DNA of 64,000 nucleotides, taken from Lamellibrachia columna. Taxonomy: Eukaryota; Annelida; Polychaeta; Sabellida; Siboglinidae. The DNA is taken from the NCBI GenBank assembly GCA_963662155.1, contig OY759263.1:39297591-39361590 (forward strand), read 5' to 3'. The notes under the pieces are model-generated. The model was not told the DNA's origin. It ran no database searches and saw nothing but the letters and a program-made list of their open reading frames with translations. Positions 11,001 to 23,200 of this stretch are shown here, one piece after another (position 1 is the first letter of the stretch; the number at the start of each line of letters is the position of its first letter). Position numbers and translations under genes: made by a program.

Positions 11001-14000
11001 TGGGTCCACGGCAAGCCAGGTCCAAGAGTACGCAGGGTCTCACCAGCATGTGCCAGCCACCTCATCTGGTCAAACTTCCCTGCGCTCAACGGGGAAGAAC
11101 ATAAAGGCTATCATTCAGGATTAGAAGACAGCTGTTTATTGACCTCCCAAAATTCAGATTCACTCAAAGTAGCACCAGGGTTCATAAACGAGGCGAGTCA
11201 GATTATACATGTGCAAGCATTGGTTATTTAAAAAAAAAATTCTTGTTACATGCAAGCCAAAATAAACACTCATGTTTTATTTTTTTTAACTTGTTTTCAT
11301 GCGTGTGATCAGATGCATATATTTAAGATACAATGTGCTAGATAACTACTAGGGGCTATTCCAGGAAACAATAGCTGTGGGCAGCCTTGTAATTATTATT
11401 GTATTGGTGATGTGGGGTCAGGGCAATTATTATAACTACCTATTGTATAGTTAATATAAAAACAAATCAGCCACCCACCCATCATTTCCTAGAACAACAC
11501 TAATTTTCATCCAGGAGTATGAAGGGTACTTCTCCCCTTCCAGATACAAACAGTCTTACAATTAGTGCTACATGCCTGATACGTTTGTACATGTGCATCC
11601 CCACAAATTGTACTTAGAAAAATTACCATTATGTGGTTTATACGTTGACTCGTCCGAGTCAGTGCAGGAGGTGGTGCTTCTGTGTCGGTCTGGGTTGCAA
11701 CGTCCTTAGCCCATGTTCTACACAACTATGGGGCGCTTGACAGGGAAGACTGAAAAGCAGACATTGGATATATAATAGAGAAGTCCCAAATGTGGATGCC
11801 AAAGCTGCAGTAATAGACATTCATACAGGGAGCGACTGGCACTCCATGTATAGATTAAACAGAGATGGAGTAATCGTACTCAATAATCGTGTGTATTCTG
11901 CAATAATTTTGGAGTAACTGTACTTGTACTCAATTACATTGGCCAAAAAGGCCAAATAAGTGTAATCATACTCGATTACATTGCCAAAATAATTGTTATC
12001 ATGATTACACAAAAAATTTCATATTTCTTTCATTTTATTTGTTATGCAAATTTCTGTTGTCCAGGTACCAAGTACAATGCAGTCAGTCTTTTTTAACATC
12101 TATTCTATCTATTAGTATGTTACCCTATATACCCAGGAAGATGTAAACAATTGCTAAGCCATGTTTGAAACAATGTGAAAAGACCAGTAGGTTGATAAAT
12201 TCATGGATTCAGAAATTTTACTCTTCATTTGCCTGCAGGGAAACAGCCAGGTGAGACTAAAGGTTGACGGAGCAACCGGTAGTTTCCTGATTTTGGCCCA
12301 CTTTATAATTTATAGACACACAGACATTTTACCAAAAAATATTCAACAGACACTACACTGATTAGTGAAACAAATAATCAACAAAAGCATGAGACGATTT
12401 AAAACTGTATTTACAAAATGTTGAGGCTGGAAATCACCAAAGTCAGAGAGTATGGACTGAATTCGCCCTTATCCGTTTCTCGGGGTTCGGTTCAGTTTTT
12501 GGATGCACTTGTGGAACTGATATGGGATCAATACCAATTGATCTGGACAGGGGAAATAAAACAGTCTCAAAAGAGCTCTCAGACAATACCCCATGCTCTA
12601 CGTTAATCTGTCAATTATTACTCACCTGGAATTTCCCTCGCCTGCCTTTGTTTCCAATCCCGGAAGACATGGAACGAAAACCCAATTCAGTATTTATAAA
12701 CATTCTAGTCATATACTTGTCACTAAATTTGGTTGTACTGTTTTCGTCTCTCAAATTAAAAAGGGAATAGATTCTTATGATGCCTGGCGTGAATACTAAC
12801 CTCGTGATGTTGATGAAATATTATCGATACTGCTCCAGGCCATCGCTGATATTTTGGTGGGTTTTTTGCGTCATTAAATCTAATTTTGGTACATTTCTTC
12901 GAAGTTGGACAAATCGAGGGTTTGCCCAGCCGCAATGATAGCTCATCTCTGTATCTCGCTGTATAATTGGTGCATCTGTATGCCGCGCAGTATGGCATAT
13001 TGCAAGTCCAACTTTTTTAATTCAGTGGAAACGTACGGAAGTTTGGCAGGCAGAGAACTCCACAGTCATTGATTGGCCATTTATGGGCCATGCCTCTGCA
13101 TCATGATAAAATGTCTGCCGCCGGGAAATCTGACCAGAATCCCCCACTTTCAGAACAAATTCTGAGTAAACCATTGGCGTGAACATTTTGATTGTAGTTG
13201 GAAATTGTTAGTTTTTAGTAACTCTTGGGTGCATAGCCCTTAAAACATGCCTTTTGTTTCCCTTTAAAATGCTGTGTGTTCAACAAGGTTTTCCTAGTAC
13301 ATATGAACCACTGGCGTGATATTCTTAATTGAAGTTGCAAATGGTTGTGTTTTATTAAACGTTATAGGTTGATAGGCCCAAAACCATGACTTTTGTTTCC
13401 CTTTAACTGTGTGTTGACAAACGTAGCTATAATAATGTTACAGCACAGGCTGGGTGTGTGTAATGTCTGTTGTGTATGTTACAGCACAGGCCGGGTGTGT
13501 GTAACATCCGGTGTGTATGTTACAACACAGGCTGGGTGTGTGTAATGTCTGGTGTGTATGTTACAGCACAGACTGGGTATCTGTAATGTCTGGTGTGTAT
13601 GTTACAGCACAGACTGGGTATCTGTAATGTCTGGTGTGTATGTTACAACACAGGCTAGGTGTGTGTAATGTCTGGTGTGTATGTTACAGCACAGACTGGA
13701 TGTGTGTAATGTCTGGTGTGTATGTTACAGCACAGGCTAGGTGTGTGTAATGTCTGGTGTGTATGTTACAATACAGGCTGGATGTGTGTAATGTCTGGTG
13801 TGTATGTTACAGCACAGGCTAGGTGTGTGTAATGTCTGGTGTGTATGTTCCAACCCAGGCTGGGTGTGTGTAATGTCTGGTGTGTATGTTACAGCACAGG
13901 CTAGGTGTGTGTAATGTCTGGTGTGTATGTTACAACACAGGCTAGGTGTGTGTAATGTCTGGTGTGTATGTTACAACACAGGCTAGGTGTGTGTAATGTC

Positions 14001-17000
14001 TGGTGTGTATGTTACAGCACAGACTGGGTGTGTGTAATATCTGGTGTGTATGTTACAGCACAGGCTAGGTGTGTGTAATGTCTGGTGTGTATGTTACAAC
14101 ACAGGCTGGGTGTGTGTAATGTCTGGTGTGTATGTTACAGCACCAACTGGGAGTGTGTAATGTCTGGTGTGTATGTTACAGCTGCATCGGAGGGTGGAGC
14201 GAATGTGTTTGAAGTGACATACTTCAAGCGCAGTGCCTACATGGCTCAGTCCCCGCAGCTCTACAAACAGATGGCTATCTGTGGTGACTTTGACCGCGTC
14301 TTCACTGTCGGGGCAGGTACACATATGCACGCATGCATGCACGCACGCACGCACACACAAACTAGAAGGTTTTATTGAACAAAAGAAACATTTATTCAGA
14401 CCAGCAAGATTTTATATCCTAAAAGGATTGAAAAATGGTGAAGACAAACATTTTATATTTGTTTTCTAGTCTGACACAGTGAGACTCATGATGGAACACA
14501 CTGCCAGTGGGGTCCGTCGGGGCATGGGACTAGGGTCCAAAACAACTCTGAAGAAGACAATGGTTAGACCTGCAAGTTGTGATGAGATAATGAGGAAAAC
14601 TGGGAACATCTACATACTGAGTATATGTCATGAGTAAATGACTAATCAATTTTATTAACTTCAAAAGTGTGATGACAGCACTGCACCCATAACTAATCAC
14701 AACCCAACCATAACTCATGCCTTGGGTGCATCACACCTCTCACTCTCTTGCAGTCTTCCGTGCGGAGGATTCCAACACTCATCGGCATCTCACTGAATTT
14801 GTTGGTCTTGACCTTGAAATGACCTTCAACTATCACTACCACGAAGTTTTGGAAGTTATTGGCGACATGTTTGTCAAAGTGTTCAAGGGTCTGGAGACAA
14901 TGTAAGTGATTGGGCAATTATGTTTCATAGCACCAGATGTAGCCTTTGTTCTACAGGTGTAGCCTTAGTTCTACAGGTGTAGACTTTGTTCTACAGGTGT
15001 AGACTTAGTTCTACAGGTGTAACCTTTGTTCTACAGGTGTAGACGTAGTTCTACAGGTGCAGACTTAGTTCTACAGGTGTAGGTCTTTTATTTTTTATTA
15101 CTTGGTTTACAGATTTTCTTGACACAAAAATGGGTCAGTTGGCAGTAATCTAATAAAAAATAAAAGGCCTAACATGTAAGGTGGTAAGGTAATATTTAGT
15201 CGATATAGTGAAAGAATTGGTGTTATATTCTAAACAATTTCATTATAATCATATGATATGGTGACTCCTCAACTCGTGCACACAGCTCAAAACCAGTCCT
15301 AACTACTATAATTATAATTGTAAAATTGTTATGGTCACCAGATTGTAGACATTGTGTATGTTGCTGCCTATCGGATTTCATTCGAGGCAACCATTAATGT
15401 TGAATATTTGGTCATTCACAACATTATGCTTCCTCTTTCTGTAGCTTTGCCGGGGAGATTGAAACTGTGTACAAACAGTTTCCAGCCAAACCGTTCCGCT
15501 TTCTGCAACCAAGGTAAGTGGGGTGATAGAGTGATCTCATCCATTCTCACATGCCAGTGATACACATGCACATGCCTCATTTGCAGGAAAATGTGTTATA
15601 TCTCTTCAGTAAAATATGGTATTTGGTCATATTTGAGGTTGTGAATGTTAAAGTGGCCATGAATAGCTACAGAATACAATTTACCTTAACATAGCGGTCC
15701 AGCCAGCAGTTAGAACTTCAATCTGACATAAACATATCACAACTGAATAAAAACTAACCTGCCACTTGGCTATAATTCAACAATGTATCGCAATATATTC
15801 CAAGCAAATCATCAGATACAGCCCCATACTATTATCTATATTCTGTGCCATCAACAACTGTAGCAGCATTGTTAGTGCTGTCTGTGCCTATAAAGCTGTC
15901 TGTGCTGCTGACTAACTGTGTTTGTGTCTGTTGTAGTCTGATCCTCACGTACCCGGAGGCTGTGTCGATGCTGCGTGAGAATGGGGTTGAGATGGGTGAT
16001 GAGGATGATCTGACCACACCAAATGAAAAGCTGCTGGGGTCACTTGTCAAGGCTAAGGTGAATAAACTCCCAGGTCTCTTGTGATTAACTAAGTCAGTAG
16101 AGTTTTTGAAAACATAATTATGTGACATTCTGCACTAAATTAGTTAATTAGTCGTTGACATATCTACTGGGAGCGCAGTGCATGGAGGTGAGAACATGGA
16201 GGTGAGAACATCAGACTCATTCGAGAGAACCCAAGTTTGAAACCTCTCGCTGCCATTTTGAAACATTGGCAATTTCATTCACTCCACGTTGCTTCAGTTC
16301 ACTCAGCTGTATAAATGAGTACCCATCTATAGACAGTGATGGATATATGAATGAAGTATTTGCACAGTAATTGCTGCGTGGCTGACGTCGGGTTAGTGTT
16401 AGGATGAACATGTCTGCCAGGGGGTGAAGTGTAAAGCACTTTGAGCAGTCCCAGAGACTGGATACTGCGCTATACAACGAAGAATGTACCTTTATCTGTT
16501 TTACTTTCACTTTCAATGTACCATAGAAGCAAGCAGACTGGGTATCCAGCTTGTATCAACCTGCTGTTAGATCAGGTGTGTAGGTAATGTTTCAGAAGCA
16601 GTCCAATTTAGTAAAAAAAATTTGGACAATTGACTATAAACTAATATCCATCTGTATCTTAGATTTTTTTCGGAAAACGTTTAAGGAATAGCACTTTATA
16701 TTTGAATTACAAAGTTCATGTCTGTTGAGAATACAGGTATTGTACTTTTAGTATGACACCGACTACTATATACTGGACAAGTTCCCGATGGCCGTGCGCC
16801 CGTTCTACACAATGCCAGACCCAAACAACCCAGTAAGTAACGTCCACGTCTTTAACCCTATTGAGCTGTAATGACATTATAACTGAGGGTAATGGAACCC
16901 TGACATGAGCAGGGCCGTCACATGTTAGCTGAAGTCTTCCTCCCAATTAACTTGCTTTATATTCAAAATATCCTAATGATTCATCATAACAAGAGCCTTC

Positions 17001-18693
17001 ACACAGCTGGCATAAACATTAGTTTTATCATATTTACATTCTTTATGTAAATTCAAGCACCTTTTTTATGAAATGACTTCTTTTCTTATGTTCATGATGT
17101 TGTTTCCCACTCAATGTGCAGTACTATTCTGTACAGTTCTGTTTCTTATCATCAACCAGTTCTCATACCACCATGTTGTATGATACACATGGCTTAATAG
17201 TTCCAATGTCCACTTAGCACCAAGTATTATGTTCGCTTCCATCTGAATAATCGTGACTAGTGAAGAAATGTTTCAGAAATATTCCAACTCATATGACATG
17301 TTCATGAGAGGAGAGGAAATACTGTCTGGAGCTCAGCGAATCCACGACTCCCAAATGCTGATGGAGAAAGCAAAACATCATGATATTGGTGAGTAGTCTC
17401 AAGGTCAACACTAGGAAGAAAACATCAAGACACCCAGTAAACCCCTGCAGACCACCCAGTAAACTCCTCCAGGCCACCCAGTACAGTAAACTCCTCCAGG
17501 CCACCCAGTACAGTAAACTCCTCCAAGCCACCCAGTACAGCAAACTCTTCCAGGCCACCCAGTACAGTAAACTCTTCCAGGCCACCCAGTACAGTAAACT
17601 CCTCCAGGCCACCCAGTACAGCAAACTCTTCCAGGCCACCCAGTACAGCAAACTCTTCCAGGCCACCCAGTACAGCAAACTCTTCCAGGCCACCCAGTAC
17701 AGCAAACTCTTCCAGGCCACCCAGTACAGCAAACTCTTCCAGGCCACCCAGTACAGCAAACTCCTCCAGGCCACCCAGTACAGTAAATTCCTCCAGGCCA
17801 CCCAGTACAGCAAACTCTTCCAGGCCACCCAGTACAGTAAATTCCTCCAGGCCACCCAGTACAGCAAACTCTTCCAGGCCACCCAGTACAGTAAATTTCT
17901 CCAGGCCACCCAGTACAGCAAACTCTTCCAGGCCACCCAGTACAGTAAATTCCTCCAGGCCACCCAGTACAGCAAACTCTTCCAGGCCACCCAGTACAGT
18001 AAATTTCTCCAGGCCACCCAGTACAGCAAACTCTTCCAGGCTACCCAGTACAGTAAATTCCTCCAGGCCACCCAGTACAGCAAACTCTTCCAGGCCACCC
18101 AGTACAGTAAACTCCTCCAGGCCACCCAGTACAGCAAACTCTTCCAGGCTACCCAGTATAGTAAACTCTTCCAGGCCACCCAGTACAGTAAATTTCTCCA
18201 GGCCACCCAGTACAGCAAACTCTTCCAGGCTACCCAGTACAGTAAATTCCTCCAGGCCACCCAGTACAGCAAACTCTTCCAGGCCACCCAGTACAGTAAA
18301 CTCCTCCAGGCCACCCAGTACAGTAAACTCCTCCAGGCCACCCAGTATAGTAAACTCCTCCAGGCTACCCAGTATAGTAAACTCCTCCAGGCCACCCAGT
18401 ATAGTAAACTCCTCCAGGCTACCCAGTATAATAAACTATAACTACCCAGTACAGTAAACTCCTCCAGACCAAACTCTTTTAGACCTTCCCCGGGCCAGTA
18501 AAGTTGTACTTTTGTTGATGATGTTTCAGATGTGCAGAAGATTGCTGCTTATATCGACGCCTTCAAGTATGGAGCACCCCCACACGGAGGTGGTGGCATT
18601 GGTCTAGAGCGAGTCACTATGTTATATCTGGGGCTCGATAATGTTCGCAAGACATCCATGTTCCCACGTGACCCTAAACGACTGACTCCCTAG
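4016..18693 (+). CDS. DARS1: Cytosolic aspartyl-tRNA synthetase, 14-exon gene
   Basis: Charges tRNA-Asp with aspartate in the cytosol; in animals it belongs to the multi-synthetase complex. Coding exons read from splice sites and phase: 4016-4086 (tentative), 4918-5008, 6351-6528, 6810-6912, 7765-7867, 8011-8085, 8454-8622, 14182-14316, 14754-14901, 15445-15513, 15937-16057, 16752-16832, 17277-17388, 18530-18693 (TAG). All have GT/AG borders and compatible phases; total about 539 aa against 501 in human. Visible parts: lysine-rich N-terminal helix (exon 2); OB-fold anticodon-binding domain (exons 3-6, [18 protein letters not shown]); class II motif 1 in exon 7 ([12 protein letters not shown]); motif 2 in exon 9 ([15 protein letters not shown]); motif 3 in exon 14 ([15 protein letters not shown]); C-terminus [10 protein letters not shown] as in animal DARS1. 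No stop or frameshift in exons 3-14, so the gene looks functional. Introns 2, 3, 4, 7, 9 and 13 carry tandem arrays. Confidence 0.97.
5965..6350 (+). repeat. 33/31-bp array abutting the DARS1 exon 3 acceptor
   Basis: Twelve units of 33 (long) or 31 bases (short, lacking one TG), in order L-S-L-S-L-S-L-S-S-L-L-L. Each unit starts gtgattgctatagatatctg and ends in ttgccag. The last unit's ttgccag is the functional acceptor of exon 3, and exon 3 begins GTG as every unit does. The splice site and the first exonic bases are thus present in 13 copies. Confidence 0.95.
6604..6735 (+). repeat. Short 27-bp-type array in DARS1 intron 3
   Basis: Four to five imperfect units with core gacctgcacacatgtattta fill the middle of the 281-base intron between exons 3 and 4. 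Confidence 0.8.
6934..7636 (+). repeat. G-rich array in DARS1 intron 4
   Basis: Purine-rich units of about 20-24 bases (core ggagattggtgagagg) begin about 20 bases after the exon 4 donor and occupy most of the intron. Each unit contains ttg|gtgagag, a good match to a 5' splice site, so the real donor is followed by dozens of look-alikes. The plus strand is G-rich and the minus strand C-rich; long proline/serine frames on the minus strand are artefacts. Confidence 0.93.
8623..10190 (+). other. DARS1 intron 7, first part
   Basis: AT-rich intronic sequence. I see no gene, array or recognisable transposon ends here apart from the interspersed repeat that starts at about 10190. Confidence 0.5.
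10190..10545 (-). repeat. Interspersed repeat family A, copy 1
   Basis: About 355 bases matching, in inverse orientation, the copy at 28230-28645, and partly 21500-21720. Shared blocks include ggatatccaaaatg, tcaatgctgatcatg, taatgcttgaacaagcatt and gagctagcatgtt. No coding capacity; probably a non-autonomous transposon. Confidence 0.75.
10546..13433 (+). other. DARS1 intron 7, middle part
   Basis: No array. On the minus strand 12998-12756 starts [20 protein letters not shown], which resembles the first zinc-binding half of a THAP domain, so a THAP-transposase fragment may lie here. A GC-richer patch at 10960-11130 has an open frame with no recognised family. Confidence 0.35.
12756..12998 (-). 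pseudogene. Possible THAP-domain fragment
   Basis: The start [20 protein letters not shown] fits the THAP pattern of an N-terminal C-x(2-4)-C pair near a start methionine. The rest of the domain (second C-x2-H pair and AVP box) is not seen. If real it is a relic of a THAP-type DNA transposon in the DARS1 intron. Confidence 0.3.
13434..14181 (+). repeat. 41-bp array ending at the DARS1 exon 8 acceptor
   Basis: About 18 units of 41 bases (core gtgtgtatgttacagcacag). Every unit contains tatgttacag followed by C, and the last copy is the acceptor used by exon 8 (gttacag|CTGCATCGG). The array covers the last 0.75 kb of a 5.6-kb intron. Confidence 0.93.
14942..15083 (+). repeat. 20-bp array in DARS1 intron 9
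   Basis: Seven units of about 20 bases (tgtagacttagttctacagg) starting 40 bases after the exon 9 donor. Each has an acceptor-like ttctacag; the true acceptor is about 360 bases downstream. Confidence 0.85.
16165..16520 (+). mobile_element. tRNA-derived SINE, fuller copy
   Basis: Head with a B-box-like aagtttgaaacctc (16233-16246) and an upstream A-box-like stretch, a central body, and a tail with cactttgagcagtcccagag...tactgcgctata, the kind of 3' end shared by many vertebrate and invertebrate SINEs that borrow LINE machinery. It ends in tttactttcactttcaa. A partial inverse copy is at 31881-32026. It lies in DARS1 intron 11. Confidence 0.65.
17436..18470 (+). repeat. 27-bp array in DARS1 intron 13
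   Basis: About 37 units of 27 bases (core cagtacagtaaactcctcca) start 50 bases after the exon 13 donor and end 60 bases before the exon 14 acceptor, making up nearly the whole intron. Two unit types (cctcc and cttcc variants) alternate in 17750-18250. Long frames on both strands are artefacts of the 27-bp period. Confidence 0.95.
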
Positions 18694-18929
18694 ATGTGGA
18701 ACACCTGCCAGGCTATAAACCAGAAACCTGCTAATTTGGTGTCTGAAGGACATTACACTAGAAATTCTTCAAAGCTATGAACCAAGCAGCAGAAAATAGT
18801 CATCCAACACCAGTCTGTTGTTTCAAGTATGTTGTGTAGATGATAAATCTGTCGGCAGCCAGCAGTCATTACTGCTGTGAGGCAGAGATGATGTCACATG
18901 TCACACAAGGAAACAAATAAGGGCCCTAG

Positions 18930-18935
18930 AATAAA
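18930..18935 (+). terminator. DARS1 polyadenylation signal (proximal)
   Basis: AATAAA 237 bases after the DARS1 stop. A second AATAAA at 19786-19791 could give a longer 3' UTR reaching the MLX 3' end. Confidence 0.45.
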
Positions 18936-19324
18936 ATAATACTACTCATGTACATCATGAAGATATAGATTTTTACACATCATCAAAGTTTGTACATTGC
19001 AGTATTAAATAACCTCCATCTATATATTATTACACTAACTTTGGGGGTAGTTTGGCAGTATCTCTTCCCAGGTGCCGACATCCACTTGCCTCTTTGCACC
19101 AGTGGCCTCTGATCTACCTGTTGGCAATGGCGATGATGAAAAATCACTCATGAATTTACTAATTACATACATTCATCACTATCCTAGAGATAGTGTGGTC
19201 AGTAAATGTGGTCTGTGGCCAACAAAAACCAGTGGTTCAACACAAGTCACCCACTGTGTCCTTCTTTGTCAAACAGGTAGAAAATAACTACCTTTGTGGT
19301 TGTTTAATGAGTGAATTTTTTCCA

Positions 19325-19485
19325 AGTACTTTAACATCACTTCCTTAAAGTACAGTACTTTAACATCACTTCCTTAAAGTACAGTACTTTAACATCGCTT
19401 CCTTAAAGTACAGTACTTTAACATCGCTTCCTTAAAGTACAGTACTTTAACATCACTTCCTTAAAGTACAATACTTTAACATCAT
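19325..19485. repeat. 29-bp palindromic tandem array
   Basis: Five to six units beginning agtactttaacatca and ending ttaaagtac. The ends of each unit (gtactttaa / ttaaagtac) are inverted repeats, so each unit can form a hairpin. It lies between the stops of the two convergent genes, inside their possible 3' UTRs. Confidence 0.85.
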
Positions 19486-19821
19486 CAGACATGTCCTTTA
19501 TTAAGTTAATGTTTTCTTTACTACTTTATTAAGTCTTTCATTCGATCAGGTGTCAATATATCTAAATCATTCACCGGGCTGGGTCGAAATTCAGTGTTTT
19601 TCTTAGTTATGTGATTTTGACGAATTACACGCATGCATGTGTATTAATAAAGCATCAATGTGCTGTAAATTGTTGTTAAAGTTTATTTGGAAATCAAGTG
19701 TAGTTTAACCTCTTGCTACATGGACCGGTGTAAGCTAGTTATGTGTTAGTATAAGAATGGGGATGTGTATCATGGACAACTACAAAATAAAAGCATCCAC
19801 ATTTTTATGTTGCCACATCAG

Positions 19822-19827
19822 TTTATT
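19822..19827 (-). terminator. MLX polyadenylation signal
   Basis: AATAAA on the minus strand (TTTATT on plus), 433 bases after the MLX stop. The MLX transcript would end near 19800, where a long DARS1 transcript would also end. Confidence 0.4.
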
Positions 19828-20259
19828 AATGCATTCCTTGCTTGTTCTGTGACAACATGGCTTCATAAAGCCTTAAAGAGATACACAATATAGTCTCACT
19901 ACAGTCATATAATACACTGCCAAAATCTAGTTAATGCATCACCATACTATTTATTAAATACCAGAATAAAAAAATAGCCTGTAGTAACTCACTCACTCAC
20001 TCTGATATATTGCTAGTTTTATATGTTCCTTGAATACTCCTTTGATTTAGAAGTGTGCAAGGAGGGACGTGTTTCAAAGAACACAGCTAACATGTATGTG
20101 TGAAGATACATTACATCATTACATACATATATCTGTATGTATAAAATCTTAATGTGTTGTCATTCTAGACGACTCCAGTATCACTGTGCATGTGGTGAGT
20201 GTGTATGTGTTAGTGCGACCGTCCAGTGAAGGGTGAATGCGACCATCCAGTGTGGGCTG

Positions 20260-23200
20260 TCACTGGTGCAGCTGATTGTTCAGTTGTCGCAGGATTCCCA
20301 GAGTAACCTCTCTCAGTGTCTGCAACCAATGCAACATACATAATCACACAAGTACCCATACAACACACAAAGCATCACACAAGTACCCATACAACACACA
20401 GAGCATCACACAAGTACCCATACAACACACAGAGCATCACACAAGTACCCATACAACACGAATCCAGGACAATTCCCCACTCGGACAATTCCCCACTGGA
20501 CAATAACCCACTTGGACAATTCCCCACTCCATAATGACAAATTTGGAAAATTCCCCTCTTAATTTTTTATAAGTGTCTTTTACATGTTTATCAGAGTATT
20601 ATTTCTTTGATTGCACTTGAGAGGATGATTGTGTAATTGAACTTGATTACACCTGGTTGATCTTTGTGCACAAGGAAGCCACAACAAGGTGGCTTCTAAC
20701 TATTTCTCTCTTGCCTTCAGCTTTTTCGCTTCTGCTGGATCAGGATGATCCATTTTGCTGTAAAAATAAAGTAATTTCAGAACAATGTCCAACATGGACA
20801 GTGCAACACATTTTTTTTAGGGTATTCAAATATCTTTGCTACTTTTCATCATAATGATCGTTTTACAACAATGATATTCACTTGCTAATATCACCAGCTC
20901 AATCATAATATGACATCCTAATTTTTTATTTGAAAAACTTCTTATCACTAGCCATTTCGCTTAACCTTTAGGCAAACCAAAAAATTTAACAACACATCAG
21001 GTTTTCTCTTTGAAAACAAAAACATTGTATTGTTCGATAACAAAGTTACATTATCTAAATGGAACTGATGGTACTTCTCCTTTGAACCAAATAAATAATA
21101 GTAGATGGTATCATGACACTTCAAAAGCAGTCCAAAATGTTTTAATTTAGAATTTCTAATACCAAAAATAAATGCGTATAATTATGTTATACACATGGTG
21201 TGGGCAACAAAATCAGATGTACTCATTTAGCTGGTTGAGGGAGCTAATATTGTGTTCATGCTTCTCCACACAACATGCCAGGCAAAATAGACAGATTTCT
21301 TTCATTTGTATGAATTTACTTGATAATCATATACATTACCTGTGACCTTTTGAACAATTTATACCCTTGGATAAGATGATTTCAGTACAGATACCTGAAA
21401 GGCTTGAGTCAAATGTGCAAAGAAAATGGTGAACAGCTAAGCTTAGAACTGCTTCCACAACTGATTTAGCCTGTCTCAAATACGGTTCATTGGTGTTCAA
21501 ATATATAGTGCGTGAATAGTTTATGTAACATCCGCAGTCTATTTAATAAAAATTGCCTTGTTTTTCAAATCATGAATTTTTTTATTTCAATTGTTAGATC
21601 TGGTAAGGATCAAAATAGAGGATATCCAAAATGTTAAACATTGTGTGGGTCAATGCTGATCATGGGCATGACTTCCATCCTCTCACCAATCACATGACAA
21701 ATATAAAAGGAGGCATCCATATCTTCATGTAATTTTTATTTTTACACATGAAATGCCATCTTTGAAAGTTTTTACATTTTTATGCAAAAATACCCCCATT
21801 TTTAGGCCCTCATATAGCTGTAGAAGAGGCAAATCTTGATGAACCTTGCCAAAGTTGTCTTTGCTGAAAGATAAGACCATTTTTTCGTAAAGGTGGTTCT
21901 GTAATTCTTAAAGGTGGTTCTGTAATTCTTAAAGGTGGTTTTGTAATTCTTAAAGGTGGTTTTGTAATTCTTAAAGGTGGTTCTGTAATTATTAAAGGTG
22001 GTTCTGTAATTCTTAAAAGTGGTTCTGTAATTCTTAAAGGTGGTTCTGTATTTGTAACAGAAACGTAATGTGTCTTGATTTCATCAGACTGATGCTACAA
22101 TCAGCATTGAGGCTATCCCATTCAGCATGAAAGCACATTTCTAGAATTTAAGTTAAATAACTGGTGTCCCTGTCTGCCACATGGCAAGCAAGTTAATGAA
22201 ACATAATTACATTGCACAGTTGATCTTTGTGCACAAGGAAGCCACAACAAGGTGGCTTCTAACTATTTTCCAATTGCACACGAAGCCATGACAAAATGGC
22301 TTCTAACTAATTGCCAATTGCACACAAGATGAGGTCTTTATAAGGGGGCCAGTATACCTGGTTCATCACTTATTCTCAGATAGATATTTCTCAATACATG
22401 CTCCACATATAATAAACCATGGAGATCATCAAAAACCAACATGGTGGTTTGAAGCTAGTACATGAAGGCTATATGTACACTAAGAAGTACGTCCGGAAGA
22501 ATGTCAGATGGGAGTGTGCCAATCGCTATGCATTCAGCTGTAAAGGCGGTCTCACTACAGATGCTGAGGTAAATATTGCATGATCATGTTGATTGATTGC
22601 AGTTTGGAGTAATATTATATTTACTCATTTATTAACTCTTTTTCTCCTGTATTAGATGTTTTAATCGATTATTATTAATAGACATTAAAATATTAATTTT
22701 AATAATTGATATCATTACTAATGGTCATTTCACTTCTTATCTTTCCAGATGAAGACTGTTATCAGCTCCACACCACATAGCCATGATCCCCAGGAGCATT
22801 CCGTTGCAGTGACCAAACTACGTGCAACACTCAAGGAACATGCTGCAGGTTCACGTGGTACACTGAGTCAGCTACTAGTGGACCACACTACTGAGACCCC
22901 TGTAGAGGTGCGTGCAGAACTCGGTAATCCTGATACTGTAAAGCGTTCTCTCAGACGGGAACGTGCCAAGACTATGCCCAAGAACCCTGCTTCGCTTCGT
23001 GATCTCACACTTGATGAGGAGTGGACAATCACTAGTGACCAGGAACAGTTCCTCATCCACGACAGTGGAGTTGATTCCTCTGATAGGATGTTAGTGTTTG
23101 CTACTGACAATGCCCTGCGTCACCTCGCTAGTTCTGACTCCTGGTTTATGGACGGAACATTCAATGTTGCACCACTACTGTTTACTCAGCTGTATGTGAT

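Larger units (their letters stand above)
18694..20259. other. Convergent 3' UTR / intergenic region between DARS1 and MLX
   Basis: Holds the polyadenylation signals of both genes and a 29-bp palindromic tandem array (19325-19485). The open frame at 19072-19287 has no recognisable family and no convincing splice context; I regard it as chance. Confidence 0.6.

Noticed and set aside
10936..11231. GC-richer frame in DARS1 intron 7
   Set aside because: No recognisable domain, no splice sites in phase with DARS1, and two frames open at once.
17289..18441. 350-370-codon frames on both strands
   Set aside because: Entirely the 27-bp array inside DARS1 intron 13.
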